This document shows, piece after piece, positions 25,658 through 35,505 of a stretch of DNA of 64,000 bases. The position numbers were made by a program, and so were the translations under genes. Source of the DNA: Clavelina lepadiformis (lineage: Eukaryota > Chordata > Ascidiacea > Aplousobranchia > Clavelinidae); NCBI RefSeq assembly GCF_947623445.1, contig NC_135247.1:15874501-15938500 (forward strand), written 5' to 3'. How positions within the stretch are numbered: position 1 is the first letter of the stretch; the number at the start of each line of letters is the position of its first letter. The notes under the pieces are model-generated. The model was not told the DNA's origin. It saw only the letters and a program-made list of their open reading frames with translations, and did no database searches.

Positions 25658-28257
25658 TATCTGATAGAGACTGCAGGAAGTTTCAACATAATGACGAAAC
25701 GGTGCACGAGGACGATACTTAATCGGTGTACAGAGCTTATGACGTCATCGTGACGTTTTTCTGCCATGTGCCATAGACATCGAACAATGGCGATATTCCA
25801 ACACACCTCTGCGTTGGACCGGATTAGATATTTTTCTGCCAAACACTTGGTGTTTTGGGTTAACGATGCCTTTGTTAGTTTTTAAACACCTGTATTGAGG
25901 CTCCGCATTCAAACCAATGTAGTTAAATGCTAGTGGCGTAACTAAGGAAGGAAGTGTGCGACCTATTTGATACGCCTAACGCTTTTCCACCCGTTTTGTA
26001 TTTTTCTTAGAACTTACACACTTCTTTTGTACACATATTTGATCGTTGCAATATCTTGTTGATATAGTTTGCGGTTGCGCGGTTTTTCCTAATTACGCTC
26101 GTTTATTTCTTACGCTGTGGTAGTATAATAATCCATCGAAACTGCAACGTATGGTAAAATATTGAACATTACTTACCAGTATACCACGAATGTCATCCTA
26201 AAACGAAATACAAAGCAATACAGTTTTTTTGTCAATGAAATGTGAACTGAAATAAAATCAAAGTGCCAGCGAGCCATCGAGCATTTTTTTTCGGTTTTTA
26301 TCGTTTAATGTCGTTTTTGACTTTCATTCACTTCATCGTCATTGATTAGTTAAAATTCATGTGTAAATAAGGATATCCAAGCCCTTCTGTCTTATTAACC
26401 TTGACCGATTACTTCAACATCGTTTTAAACGAAATTGTACATACTTTGCTTGTACAAGCGGAGATTTCAAAATACCGGTTATTGAAACCTTTCTTCCGTT
26501 CTTTGGATTATTCTTGCTATTTTATCTAAAGAAATTTTGCCGGAGTGATTTTTAAGGTTTTTAAACTTATGACTATGTTGTTACTTGCTCCATTTTTATC
26601 ATAGTGATACACTGCAGTTGCTTTGGCCAGACGAAATAAAATTGTATTTGAAACGATGTGTCTTCTGCGTGCAAGATATCCAAGAATAAACTGTGTAGAA
26701 GGAAAGTTAGAAATGAATTGCTTAAAGAGAGGTCGGTTAAGCTCTAAATAATACACAACTTGCCTTTATCGTAGCCAAATATCATCACCTCTGTCACACG
26801 TGATGTACACTGGAGGTCATTTAATGTTTGCCTATTTCGGTCTAATTACTGACATAAAGCTGAACTGTGGGTATATTTTGGAAAGAAAATAAGAAATTAT
26901 GCTGCTCGCCGTATCTCATTTCTATTGAAAACACGTGACCTGGTTTACGTATGCTGCTGTCGTACCACCCATATCATGTTTGACGATTTATAACATTAAA
27001 TTGAATTTATAAATTGTCGATTAATTTAAATAGAAAAAATTCTGACACTATCGCAAATTTAAGAAGGTGGTTTTTTCTGCACAAAAGTCTCAAATTTTAT
27101 ATTCATAAGAAACCCACTAAAAGCATCAAACAACTGTAGAAATACAAACCACTTGGTGAAGCTATAGGGCTTCAAGTTAATGTAGTTTTTATGGATAAAG
27201 TCAGAAGCGCTTTCTACTATTTTCAGTAAGCGTCGGGACTGCAGCATTTATTAAAATTCTATCATAAACTATACTTGACAAAACAATTTAGAAAGTTGCT
27301 TGACAAAATGAAAAAAATGGCACAAACAAATAGGAACTGTTGTGGAAAAGAACTCATCACAAGCGTTTTGTTTCCGCAGGATCATATCTGCTTGCTATAG
27401 TATCCATACTTGAAGATTCTGTGTACATCGTATTTCTGACGGTACATTTTCCAATGCATGCAGCTTTATTTTCGCTCATCACTTATTCGTCGGCTTATTT
27501 CGCTAAATTGTTTAAAACCAGCGGGAATATTAAGTTATCGTCACATATAGTAATTCAGTTTTATGATCCATTAAATTCTATTAACGGTTTGAATTTTTAA
27601 TATTACAGTACACAGATAATTCTATTCGGATGTGGACATGTGTATTCAACTACATCTGACTCTTCAAAAAGGGCTTTAAGTCGTGTTAATTTATCTTACT
27701 ATAACTATCTTATAAATTTTATATTTTAAGCACACCACATTTTGAATGCCTCTCGCAGAAGTTCTAACATCGTTTTGCTCTTCAAGGTAATATTTCACCA
27801 TCAAACCAAGAATATGCAAAAGCCTAATTTTTAGACTTTGCATTTTGCCTCAACCACGCTGAAGCTATCACTTTTCAAAAAATTAAAAAGTTGCGTTTGT
27901 GACAACACGAAGGTCAGTCCTTTGATCTGAACTCACTGTTGTTATAGGATGAATGAAGTGTGTTCGTGGATGCAGTCAAGCATTACTCGGTTTTCGATGA
28001 ATAAGGTTTAAATGGATTTCGATATTTAGAGATATCTTAAATCAATTTGGAGACCCAGAATATCGAGCTTGCGTTCAAACACGATAGCAGTAACATACAG
28101 TCGTCTTCCCACGGGCAACTGGCAGTGTGGTGTATACAATACGTAGGCTAATGGAAGCGAAACATGCATGAAACGGCAACTGAATATCTCGAAATATAAA
28201 CATTTCATTTCTCATTTGACTTGGTCGGTTCCGGAGCAAAAAGCAGGCAACGCCCTG
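25658..28257. other. Frizzled 3' region and intergenic sequence
   Basis: AT-rich. The first AATAAA in good context is at 26251-26256, about 600 bases after the Frizzled stop. No exons or repeats with clear ends were recognised. If the donor at 25545 is used, a further terminal exon could lie here, but I could not identify one. Confidence 0.35.
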
Positions 28258-28269
28258 GGTCACGTGACC
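28258..28269. promoter_or_regulatory. Palindromic E-box GGTCACGTGACC, MARVEL gene 1 promoter
   Basis: A perfect 12-bp palindrome containing CACGTG lies 8 bases before a TATA-like CATATATC (28278-28281 core) and 261 bases upstream of the ATG at 28531. The identical palindrome occupies the same position in the second MARVEL gene. TCACGTGA is the preferred site of MITF/TFE and related bHLH-ZIP factors; the factor used here is unknown. Confidence 0.5.
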
Positions 28270-28530
28270 CGCACACATATATCTCGTCGTCTCGCGGATG
28301 ACGCGCGCATATTAGACAGCCACAATTAGACAGCACCAAACTGCAATAAAACTTGTGTCGTGTTATGTAAAGTTATATGGCGTGTTTTATTGCTTAACCG
28401 CAGTTACAGTTATTGGCTCTAGGTATAACGGCTATTTCAATAGACCGTGTTTTTCTTGAACTAAACTTTATAACTTACTTTAGACGTTAAATTATATTGT
28501 GTGCTTGGCCATCCAAATCCACGCAAAACC

Positions 28531-30660
28531 ATGTTTTTCAAAGGATGCACGTTGGACACGGAGTTTCTCTCGTCAGGCCAAGGGATCATGAAAGTCCTCC
28601 TCCTTGGAACAGGGGGTGGAGTGTTTGGGATCATTGCACAAAGTGGTAAGAATTAGCATCTGATTCTTAATAATTCGGAATGAATCATTTTATTCTCCTC
28701 AACATCTAAACCAGGGGTGTCCAACCTTTTTGGCCAAAGGGCCACATGCGATTTACCAATGATTGCGCTTGAGTGTTTATTGCTAATTTCTAATTAAAAC
28801 CCTCACACCAAAATTCTAATCTTAGAAATTAATTGCGATGCAATAAAATTAACTTGAACAGTTGTGCACCCCTGCACTAGAGACTATAGTATATTATCTA
28901 TCTATTGCTCTATTATCTAGATTATCTATTATCTCTTCTATCTATTGCTCTATAGTATAGACTATAGAGCAGGGGTTCTTAAACTTTTTGGCACACGCCC
29001 CCCTTGACGGTACCTAAAAATTTCGCACCCCCCTCATTGCAAAATAAAAAAGCATTAAACAAAACAACAATTTATTTTCAATTAACTTTCATTAATGAGA
29101 AGGATGTAGTTGTTTTTGGGAAACCAAACGATTAATTCGAGGCTTTGTGGAAGATAATGCACATCTTAGGTCGGCTGCACAGTCAAGTTTGTTCCTAGGT
29201 TTTGTCTTTATGTTCATGAAGATGACGCTGCAAACGACTTGGTCTCAAAACGTCGTTGCTTAGCTTTTCTAAGCATATCACGCATTGCGGTACGACTTTT
29301 TCGTTCACTGTGGTATCTATAAAGCCATACGTCAGATAATTTTGGTCATACTTTCTCTTTTTTCCACTCAATACAATTAGTTTAATTACTAAAATATCTG
29401 GTTATTAAATCAATACTAAATTTAAGTTTTACTTCATTTTACGGTTTTAATATTGGCTGACGTTGGTTTTACCGTATTTAAACCGGGTGCGCGACATTAC
29501 TATTTTTATTATGTGTGGCCGACACTGCACACAAGTTTTCAATCGTTAATGACTCGAAAATTATACGTCGTAAACTTCGGATATTTACAGGTTAGTAGCA
29601 AAAACATCTGGTTTCCTGTGTACATCATTATTGTAAAACTAAAGAAAATGCATTTAGTGTAAGTTAAGTATTTCTACAAGTGATACATTTATAAAAGTTT
29701 TTCTTGTTACACCGCCCCCCGTTGTGAGAAAACAGGTCACGCTAAAAGAGAACAGTTAGTCGAGCTAGGATTGCATGAATGAGTAAAGGAAAACAATACG
29801 CTTCAACGCGGAGAGACAACAGATATTATGACGTAACAATTGACGTATTTTAGAATCAAATTTCAAAAATACAATTGCCATCGTGACACACTTTAAAATT
29901 TTAATAAAAATGAACCTATAGCGAAAGTCAAGAAAGCATGTTTAGACATAGCTCATATAATAGACAGTTTGTCATCTCTCGCGCCCCCCTTATGAATGTT
30001 ACACGCCCCCCAAGGGGGGCGCGCCCCCCAGTTTAAGAACCACTGCTATAGAGCAATAGACAAAGAAAGCAAACAATAAATGCCAATTTCTCGAAATGTA
30101 AGTTTGCCATGAAGTACGCAGGCGATTCAGTTGATAATATAAGTCTCTGATCTAAACCTTCTAAAAATTGTTTTCATATTAACTCTAGAAATGAATTAAG
30201 TCATTTATTCTGTCCAATTATTAGTGAGTGCAATTACCAATATAGGCATTCGCACACCACCGGCCGAGGCTCTGATGTGGGTATCCATTTTCGCTTGGGT
30301 TACCACCTTGATTGTGTTCCTTTACGCTGCTTACGGACAGAAATTCTACAATGCATGGGGAGAATTTTACTATTCTTTGATTATCAGCATCCTCTACATT
30401 GTCGTCACCGTTGTCTGGGCCGTGTACATGGTAAGTTTCAACGCCTATTTTATCATAGCAGTGTTCATGATTACGTTACAGCATTCTGGATACTGTCCTT
30501 TTGTTTTATTCAGACGTTCCCAATTACTATGAACCCGATCGGACTTCTTGTTTTTCTCTTGGCTTTGATCACCACCCTCCTTTACATCGTGCAAATATTA
30601 GTTGCTTTTGGGGAGGCACAGGCCAGCGCTGCGAATGCTGCACAAAGTACGCAGCCTTAA
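28531..30660 (+). CDS. MARVEL-type four-helix membrane protein, copy 1
   Basis: Small membrane protein of the MAL/plasmolipin/CMTM type; such proteins act in membrane apposition and vesicle traffic. Exons 28531-28645, 30225-30430 and 30514-30660 join in phase to give 155 aa. Predicted membrane segments: about 18-37 (GIMKVLLLGTGGGVFGIIAQ), 54-75 (beginning ALMWVSIFAWVTT), 87-107 (YYSLIISILYIVVTVVWAVY) and 115-138. Both ends would be cytosolic, with a short Ala/Gln-rich C-tail. The family call rests on topology, length, the FLSSGQGIMK start and the FYYSLIIS third helix rather than a named orthologue. A 5' UTR acceptor (CTTACTTTAG, ending 28483) lies 47 bases before the ATG. Intron 1 has been expanded by two hAT-type insertions. 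The next gene is a clear tandem paralogue. Confidence 0.8.
28712..28874. mobile_element. Short hAT-type MITE, 163 bp
   Basis: Left end CAGGGGTGTCCAACCT; right end CAGTTGTGCACCCCTG, an imperfect inverted repeat with three mismatches. The flanks atctaaac and cactagag match only partly, so the duplication has decayed or the boundary is slightly wrong. It lies in intron 1 of MARVEL gene 1, about 100 bases from a larger hAT insertion. No coding capacity. Confidence 0.55.
28875..28969. repeat. CTAT-rich simple repeat
   Basis: Low-complexity stretch made of CTATT, ATTATCTA and a repeated CTATCTATTGCTCTAT unit (two copies). It sits exactly between the two hAT-type insertions and ends with the target duplication of the second one. 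It may have acted as an insertion target. Confidence 0.7.
28970..30045. mobile_element. Non-autonomous hAT element, 1,076 bp, with perfect target duplication
   Basis: Starts CAGGGGTTCTTAAACT and ends AGTTTAAGAACCACTG, a 16-bp terminal inverted repeat with one mismatch. It is flanked on both sides by ctatagag (28962-28969 and 30046-30053), a perfect 8-bp duplication. Sub-terminal C-rich blocks (CGCCCCCC) lie near both ends. The interior has no transposase-like frame, so the copy is non-autonomous. The exact duplication indicates a comparatively recent insertion into intron 1 of MARVEL gene 1. Confidence 0.92.
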
Positions 30661-30995
30661 GGTAATGATCGTTAGATTGTTTGTGATTGCATGTATTAGT
30701 AGCTATTCCAACGCGGAGAGGATTCATAACGTGTTGTTAAGCTCAACTAAACTCTCATTAACAAGCAAGGTTTTATTTTGTAACTCAGCAAGTGAAATGA
30801 AATCGAGAACAAAATTGAAGTGAAGATTGCAAGAATGCTTCATCGCCGTGACGAGCTTCCTGTTGGTATAATATTGCTTTAATTAGTGCTGTTTTGTTGA
30901 ATTAGATACCGCTGTGACATCCGCTCCTATATGTTTACGATATATTGGCATTTACAGTATACATAAGCTGTGTGTGTTAGCAATCCAAAAATAAA
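30661..30995 (+). other. 3' UTR of MARVEL gene 1
   Basis: Runs from the stop codon to an AATAAA at 30990-30995. No further exon was recognised. It is assigned by position. Confidence 0.45.
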
Positions 30996-32248
30996 TTGAA
31001 TTACTTAACTAAATCTCGTTTCCATTTTTAGTTTTGTGGTTTGTATCGAAATATTTAATCTCGGCCGTAAAGTGGCAGCAGAGTTCGCTAAAAGTGTTTT
31101 GCCAGTTATCATAATGGGGAATGCTTTGATGCAAGCGGTATAATCATGTTGCCTTTTAGCTCACACCATCGCCTCTAGCCTAAAACTATGGCACCTAGCG
31201 TGGCCAAAATGGAAAAAATGTATGCCCTGCTTGTATTAAAAGCATTTTCTGTCATGATTGACATCATATGTCACACAAGGAAAATTATAATAATTCAATT
31301 CAAGACCTTCCTTCAAAATCACAGACATCTCACAGTTCTGTTATAATAAGAATTGTAAGAAAATACATTCAACAAAGGATTTCAAACATTTTTTAAGCAA
31401 ACGTACAACATTCTTCAGGCATCAAGAAATGTAGAAAAATACAGAAAAAGTTTAATATATATAACTAAGGATTAAAACAGCAATTTTAGGAAATTTATAA
31501 AGGAGAGATTTCCTTGTAGGACAAATTAATATCGCTTGTCATCATACAGTAATGCCACTTATAAAATTGTAATGAAAGCGCTAAGATATTTATGTAATGA
31601 AAATTCACTCCATACCTTATTTGGTTTACAAACAAGCAAATTTTAGGTGCTTACCCTTTTTCGTTAATTTGTAGGCGAAAAAGTGTTAACTTAAAAGTGG
31701 AGTTGTTTTTGAAAAACCTCAGAAACGCACCGTAATTACACAGCATCCAGAAAGGTCGTTGCTTGGCACATCTACACAAGGTATTACAACATTTTATCGT
31801 GCCGTAATCCAAACAAAAATTGCCAGTTGTTTTAGCTGGGAAATGCTCCCGTCCAAAAATCCTTTAGTCATCGACGTATAGAGAAAGGAAATTCACATTA
31901 CTCCACCAGTAAGATTCACTTGACAACAAAGGATGAAATAAATGCGGAGGAATGTTTTGAAAACACATTTGACTACAGCTCTGAAAATTTCCTGTTATCA
32001 TCAAATTTCCAACTTTCCCATAAAAAACAAACTCAGCAACAACGCGCAGTAGAAGGGGCGCTCAACAACGTGACGTAATCGTCTAAAATTAGTAATTTGC
32101 AAAGCACACAAAGACAGCCTTATCGCATGAGATGAACGTTAGCATGTACTGAAGCGCAGCCAAAAAACGGCCGCATAACTTACATAGCATAGACTATAAA
32201 GGTACCAACTGCCTAAAAAGAAAGGAAATAGGGGAACCACGCCTTAAT
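30996..32248. other. Intergenic region between the MARVEL paralogues
   Basis: AT-rich, without recognisable exons. The proximal promoter of the second paralogue begins at its right edge. Confidence 0.4.
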
Positions 32249-32273
32249 GGTCACGTGACCACAAGCATATAAA
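32249..32273 (+). promoter_or_regulatory. Palindromic E-box plus TATA box, MARVEL gene 2 promoter
   Basis: GGTCACGTGACC at 32249-32260 is followed after 7 bases by TATAAA at 32268-32273. The palindrome is identical to the one upstream of copy 1 and has nearly the same spacing to the TATA-like element (7 against 8 bases) and to the start codon (280 against 261 bases). Confidence 0.6.
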
Positions 32274-32540
32274 GTTTGTAAGAAAGGTCGGTTTTAGAGT
32301 TTGCTGAGAAGCGATTTGTGCTTCAGATTTGGTGAGATCGCAATAGGAGACTTCGGAATCTAGCAGTACTGCTGATCTTTTCCGATATAATGATCATCAT
32401 TATGATAGTCATTATGGAAAGTTATACGGAAAGAGTTTTGAAATGAATATAAATATTTTAAGCCGTACTTAAAATTTTATATAAATTTGTTTTAGGTATT
32501 TTTGCGTTTATGTTTGAATCTGTTTTGTCTTAACTCAAAA

Positions 32541-33308
32541 ATGAAGTGCAAGTACACCTTGGACTCAAAGTATTTGTCATCAGGGTGCGGTATAAGAAAA
32601 CTTGTTTCCCTTGGTTTGGGTGGAGGAATCTTCGGAATCATCGCCCGAAACAGTTAGTAACTTTTTAAAGCAAATATGTTTCAACCAAAAGTGAACATTT
32701 TCTAAGATATGTGACTTGTAGAAGTTTTATACTATTAATAGCTACAAACATTGACAATTTTAACTTTAGTTGTTGTATTTCTGCTTGACTTCGTACACTT
32801 CGTGCTATCCAGATATCAACACCAATGATTCGGCCGAAGCGATGTTGTGGGTGTCAGTATTCGCATGGGTGACCACCTTTATTTTCTACGTATACCGCGC
32901 ACATGGTAAGGTTGCCTTCACCGCTTGTGGGGAGTTTTACTACTCGCTGGTCATGACCATTTCCTATATCGTCACAACTGTTTTCTGGGGTGTTTATAAC
33001 GTAAGTGTTGGGTTGAAGAAATGGCATAATTATAATCAAAATGATTTCAACTTGTCGGTGATGTGCGTATAATAAAGATTATATTTCTTTATTTTCAGAC
33101 TTTTCCACTTAGCAGTCCTGCGAATCGTAGAGGTTTGTTGGTTTTCATCTTGGCCATTCTGATCTGCGTCAACTACCTTGAACAGACCATTTGGTCCGGT
33201 ATAGCGAGCTACAAATCCTACACGAAGAGCGACCCACCGGCGGAAGGCGCAGTCAACGAGGCGGTTGTAGAAAACGGAAAAGCAGAGGTAGAAATTACTC
33301 GTCTCTAA
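32541..33308 (+). CDS. MARVEL-type four-helix membrane protein, copy 2
   Basis: Tandem paralogue of the upstream gene with the same three-exon structure and intron phases: 32541-32652, 32813-33000 and 33099-33308, giving 169 aa. Shared landmarks are the start (YTLDSKYLSSGCGI against CTLDTEFLSSGQGI), GGGIFGIIA, EAMLWVSVFAWVTT, GEFYYSL, a TTVFWGVYN segment and TFPL at the last exon start. Four membrane segments are predicted, followed by a longer hydrophilic C-tail (about 25 residues, Glu/Ala-rich) than in copy 1. A 5' UTR acceptor (TTTGTTTTAG, ending 32495) lies 45 bases before the ATG, matching copy 1. The donor after exon 1 is GTTAGT. A second possible C-terminus is described separately. Family placement as in copy 1. 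Confidence 0.8.
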
Positions 33309-33443
33309 AGGAGCAACGTATACTCTTGATTACTATGTATGTGTGAATAGAGAGCAAACGTGACGATGATATATACAGTAATAAAAAAAACTACTGTAAC
33401 TTGAGTAAAAAGTAAAAATCGTTTTATAATCTTTTAAACACAG

Positions 33444-33482
33444 GAAGCCGCTGAACAAACTGAACAAAAATCAGCTGATTAA
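33444..33482 (+). CDS. Possible alternative last exon of MARVEL copy 2
   Basis: Preceded by TTTTAAACACAG and reading EAAEQTEQKSAD then stop. An in-frame GTAGAA donor lies inside the annotated last exon at 33288, just after the codons for ENGKAE. Splicing 33287 to 33444 is phase 0, removes the VEITRL ending and replaces it with this acidic, Gln-rich tail. Coding composition and phase fit support it, but no transcript evidence is available. The intron would be 156 bases. Confidence 0.4.
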   Translation, partial: EAAEQTEQKSAD

Positions 33483-35505
33483 TTTAGCTACTACATTGAA
33501 CCACCGACCGTCTTCGCTGCAGCCAACAAAATCAAGTTAACTTGCGCGTTTTTTTCAATACGACTCCATGAGGCTTCGTTTGTTTTTGTATCTAAAGCAT
33601 TGGGCTGATTTTATGCATCGTATTACTTTGATTTTGCATAAGTGTGATTGTTTCTGTGCATTTAGTTGTATGTAGCTACACTCAAAATAAACAAAATTCT
33701 AATCTAAAAATGCGCTGTAATTGAGCCACGGTCAACCTTATAGCAATTGAAACACCTCATATTTGCGGTAAACCAACGCCCAATACCAAGGGTGCTAAAC
33801 ACATTCCGCTTGCATTAGGTAACGCCAAATTCTCCGCATATTTTAGCTGATGATTTTGTAATATGTTGCAAGGCAACGGCAGTCTAGAAGGAAACGCGGT
33901 GGCGGATTTTCATCGTGGTCAGCATTGCTGGCTCGTTTTTGTTTTGTTTCGGAAACGCAGATTCCTGAAATGCACTGTTGTGTAAAGTATAGCCCCTTCG
34001 CTTAAAGAAGAAGGCCTCGAAGTGGATATAATTACATCATCAATTAAACTGCTGCGCCCCATTTAAGAAAACTTAAACTTATAAACTGATAAAGTAAAAC
34101 AACAACGTAGTGCTCAATCATTAAAATGGAATGTTATACCGTTCAGTTATTGGCACAGATTTCAAACCAAAAGTAACACCATCGTCGCAAAAAAATCTAA
34201 AAATATATTTTAAAAACACTGCTGGTGTATTACTGAAAGCAAAAAAACGATGATGTACCTTGCACCTAAATGGTAGCAATAAAAGACTAGTAATATTATT
34301 GGTGAAAACATTTTAACAGTTTGATGTTTGACAATTTGACAATCGTGAATCGTAATCCAATAAATCGATATTGTAACCAATTCACAGATAAAACTTTGCA
34401 AAAAGAATCGTTTAAGTGTTAAGCACTGCCCAGAATGTTGGGACCAGCGCCATGCTTTAGTAACCAATGAAGATGGATCACCGGTTGACTTAAAATCGGT
34501 CAAGGATGACGCTAAAAACTCCATTCAAGTTTGGGAGGCCCAAGTGCCTTTTTAGATTTATAGCAATTGAAAACTTAAACCTTGCCAGCGGCAATCTAAA
34601 AAACTATTTTCGCACTTGTTTGTGCATTTAAGGCTTGTTTATAGTATAATGGAATGTAAGTGGAAAGTAACTGCACTTAGGGTGATACCATGTCACATAT
34701 GCTTTGAAAAAAGCTTTACTTTGTAATCGCAGGTACCACCAAGCAATTGAAAAAAGTTTTGTGCGAGGCGTAACTCATCTGAAACAAATGAAATGTACAG
34801 CTATGATAAGGTTGAGCCACATTTTACGATACAAGTGTTACGATACGATAAAAAGCATTTATATTTCATTTTTCGTACCATTGGATACCAAGCAGACACT
34901 AACAGATACAGTTTATTAAATAAAAGTTAAAACATGTATCGAACAACATTTGTTCAAACAACCTTTGTTCTCTGCACGCTGTCAGTCGACAATGTTTATT
35001 TATTTTAATTCACTTTTTCCTATATAGGTCTACTGTTATTATATCGCACCATAACATTGTGTACATTTATACTATTAAGTCAACTGGTTTAATTCATTCT
35101 GGTTTTCTTAAACAACAAATGTTATTCGATACATGAGTTATTGTATCGTTATTCGATACAGACACTTAACTGTACCATTTCAAAAAATAGCCGTCTTATC
35201 TTAGTACGTTATCACCATGTTGCAGTTGTAACTGAAATTGCAAAAGAGCAAATTTTACAGAAGAAGTATTTCAAGAAGGTTTTCATCCAACCACTTACAC
35301 CGGTAACTGGTCCGATTGGTCTGTGTACCATTAGCGCCACCCAGCGCTAAGTTCTAAACCTCTAAACTGCAAAAAATAACAGTCTTAATATGACGTCACA
35401 ATTACCAAGTTTATTAAAATTTGAGACAAAAAGCACAATATGTTACAATAAAATGTGACGCATCAACGACAAATATTAAGAACAAGCGTTTGAAATATTT
35501 AAAAT
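33483..35505. other. 3' end of MARVEL copy 2 and intergenic sequence
   Basis: AATAAA at 33686-33691 probably ends MARVEL copy 2 transcripts. Beyond it the sequence is AT-rich with no recognised exon. Around 34820-35160 there are several ACGATACAA/TTCGATACA-like words in both orientations, possibly a decayed inverted-repeat element, but without definable ends. Confidence 0.4.

Noticed and set aside
29453..29662. Possible transposase remnant inside the 1,076-bp hAT element
   Set aside because: The 69-codon frame shows no hAT transposase motifs, so the element is treated as non-autonomous.
32770..32812. Upstream extension of MARVEL copy 2 exon 2 using the acceptor at 32769
   Set aside because: That acceptor would put the exon out of phase with exon 1; the acceptor at 32812 keeps phase and matches the paralogue.
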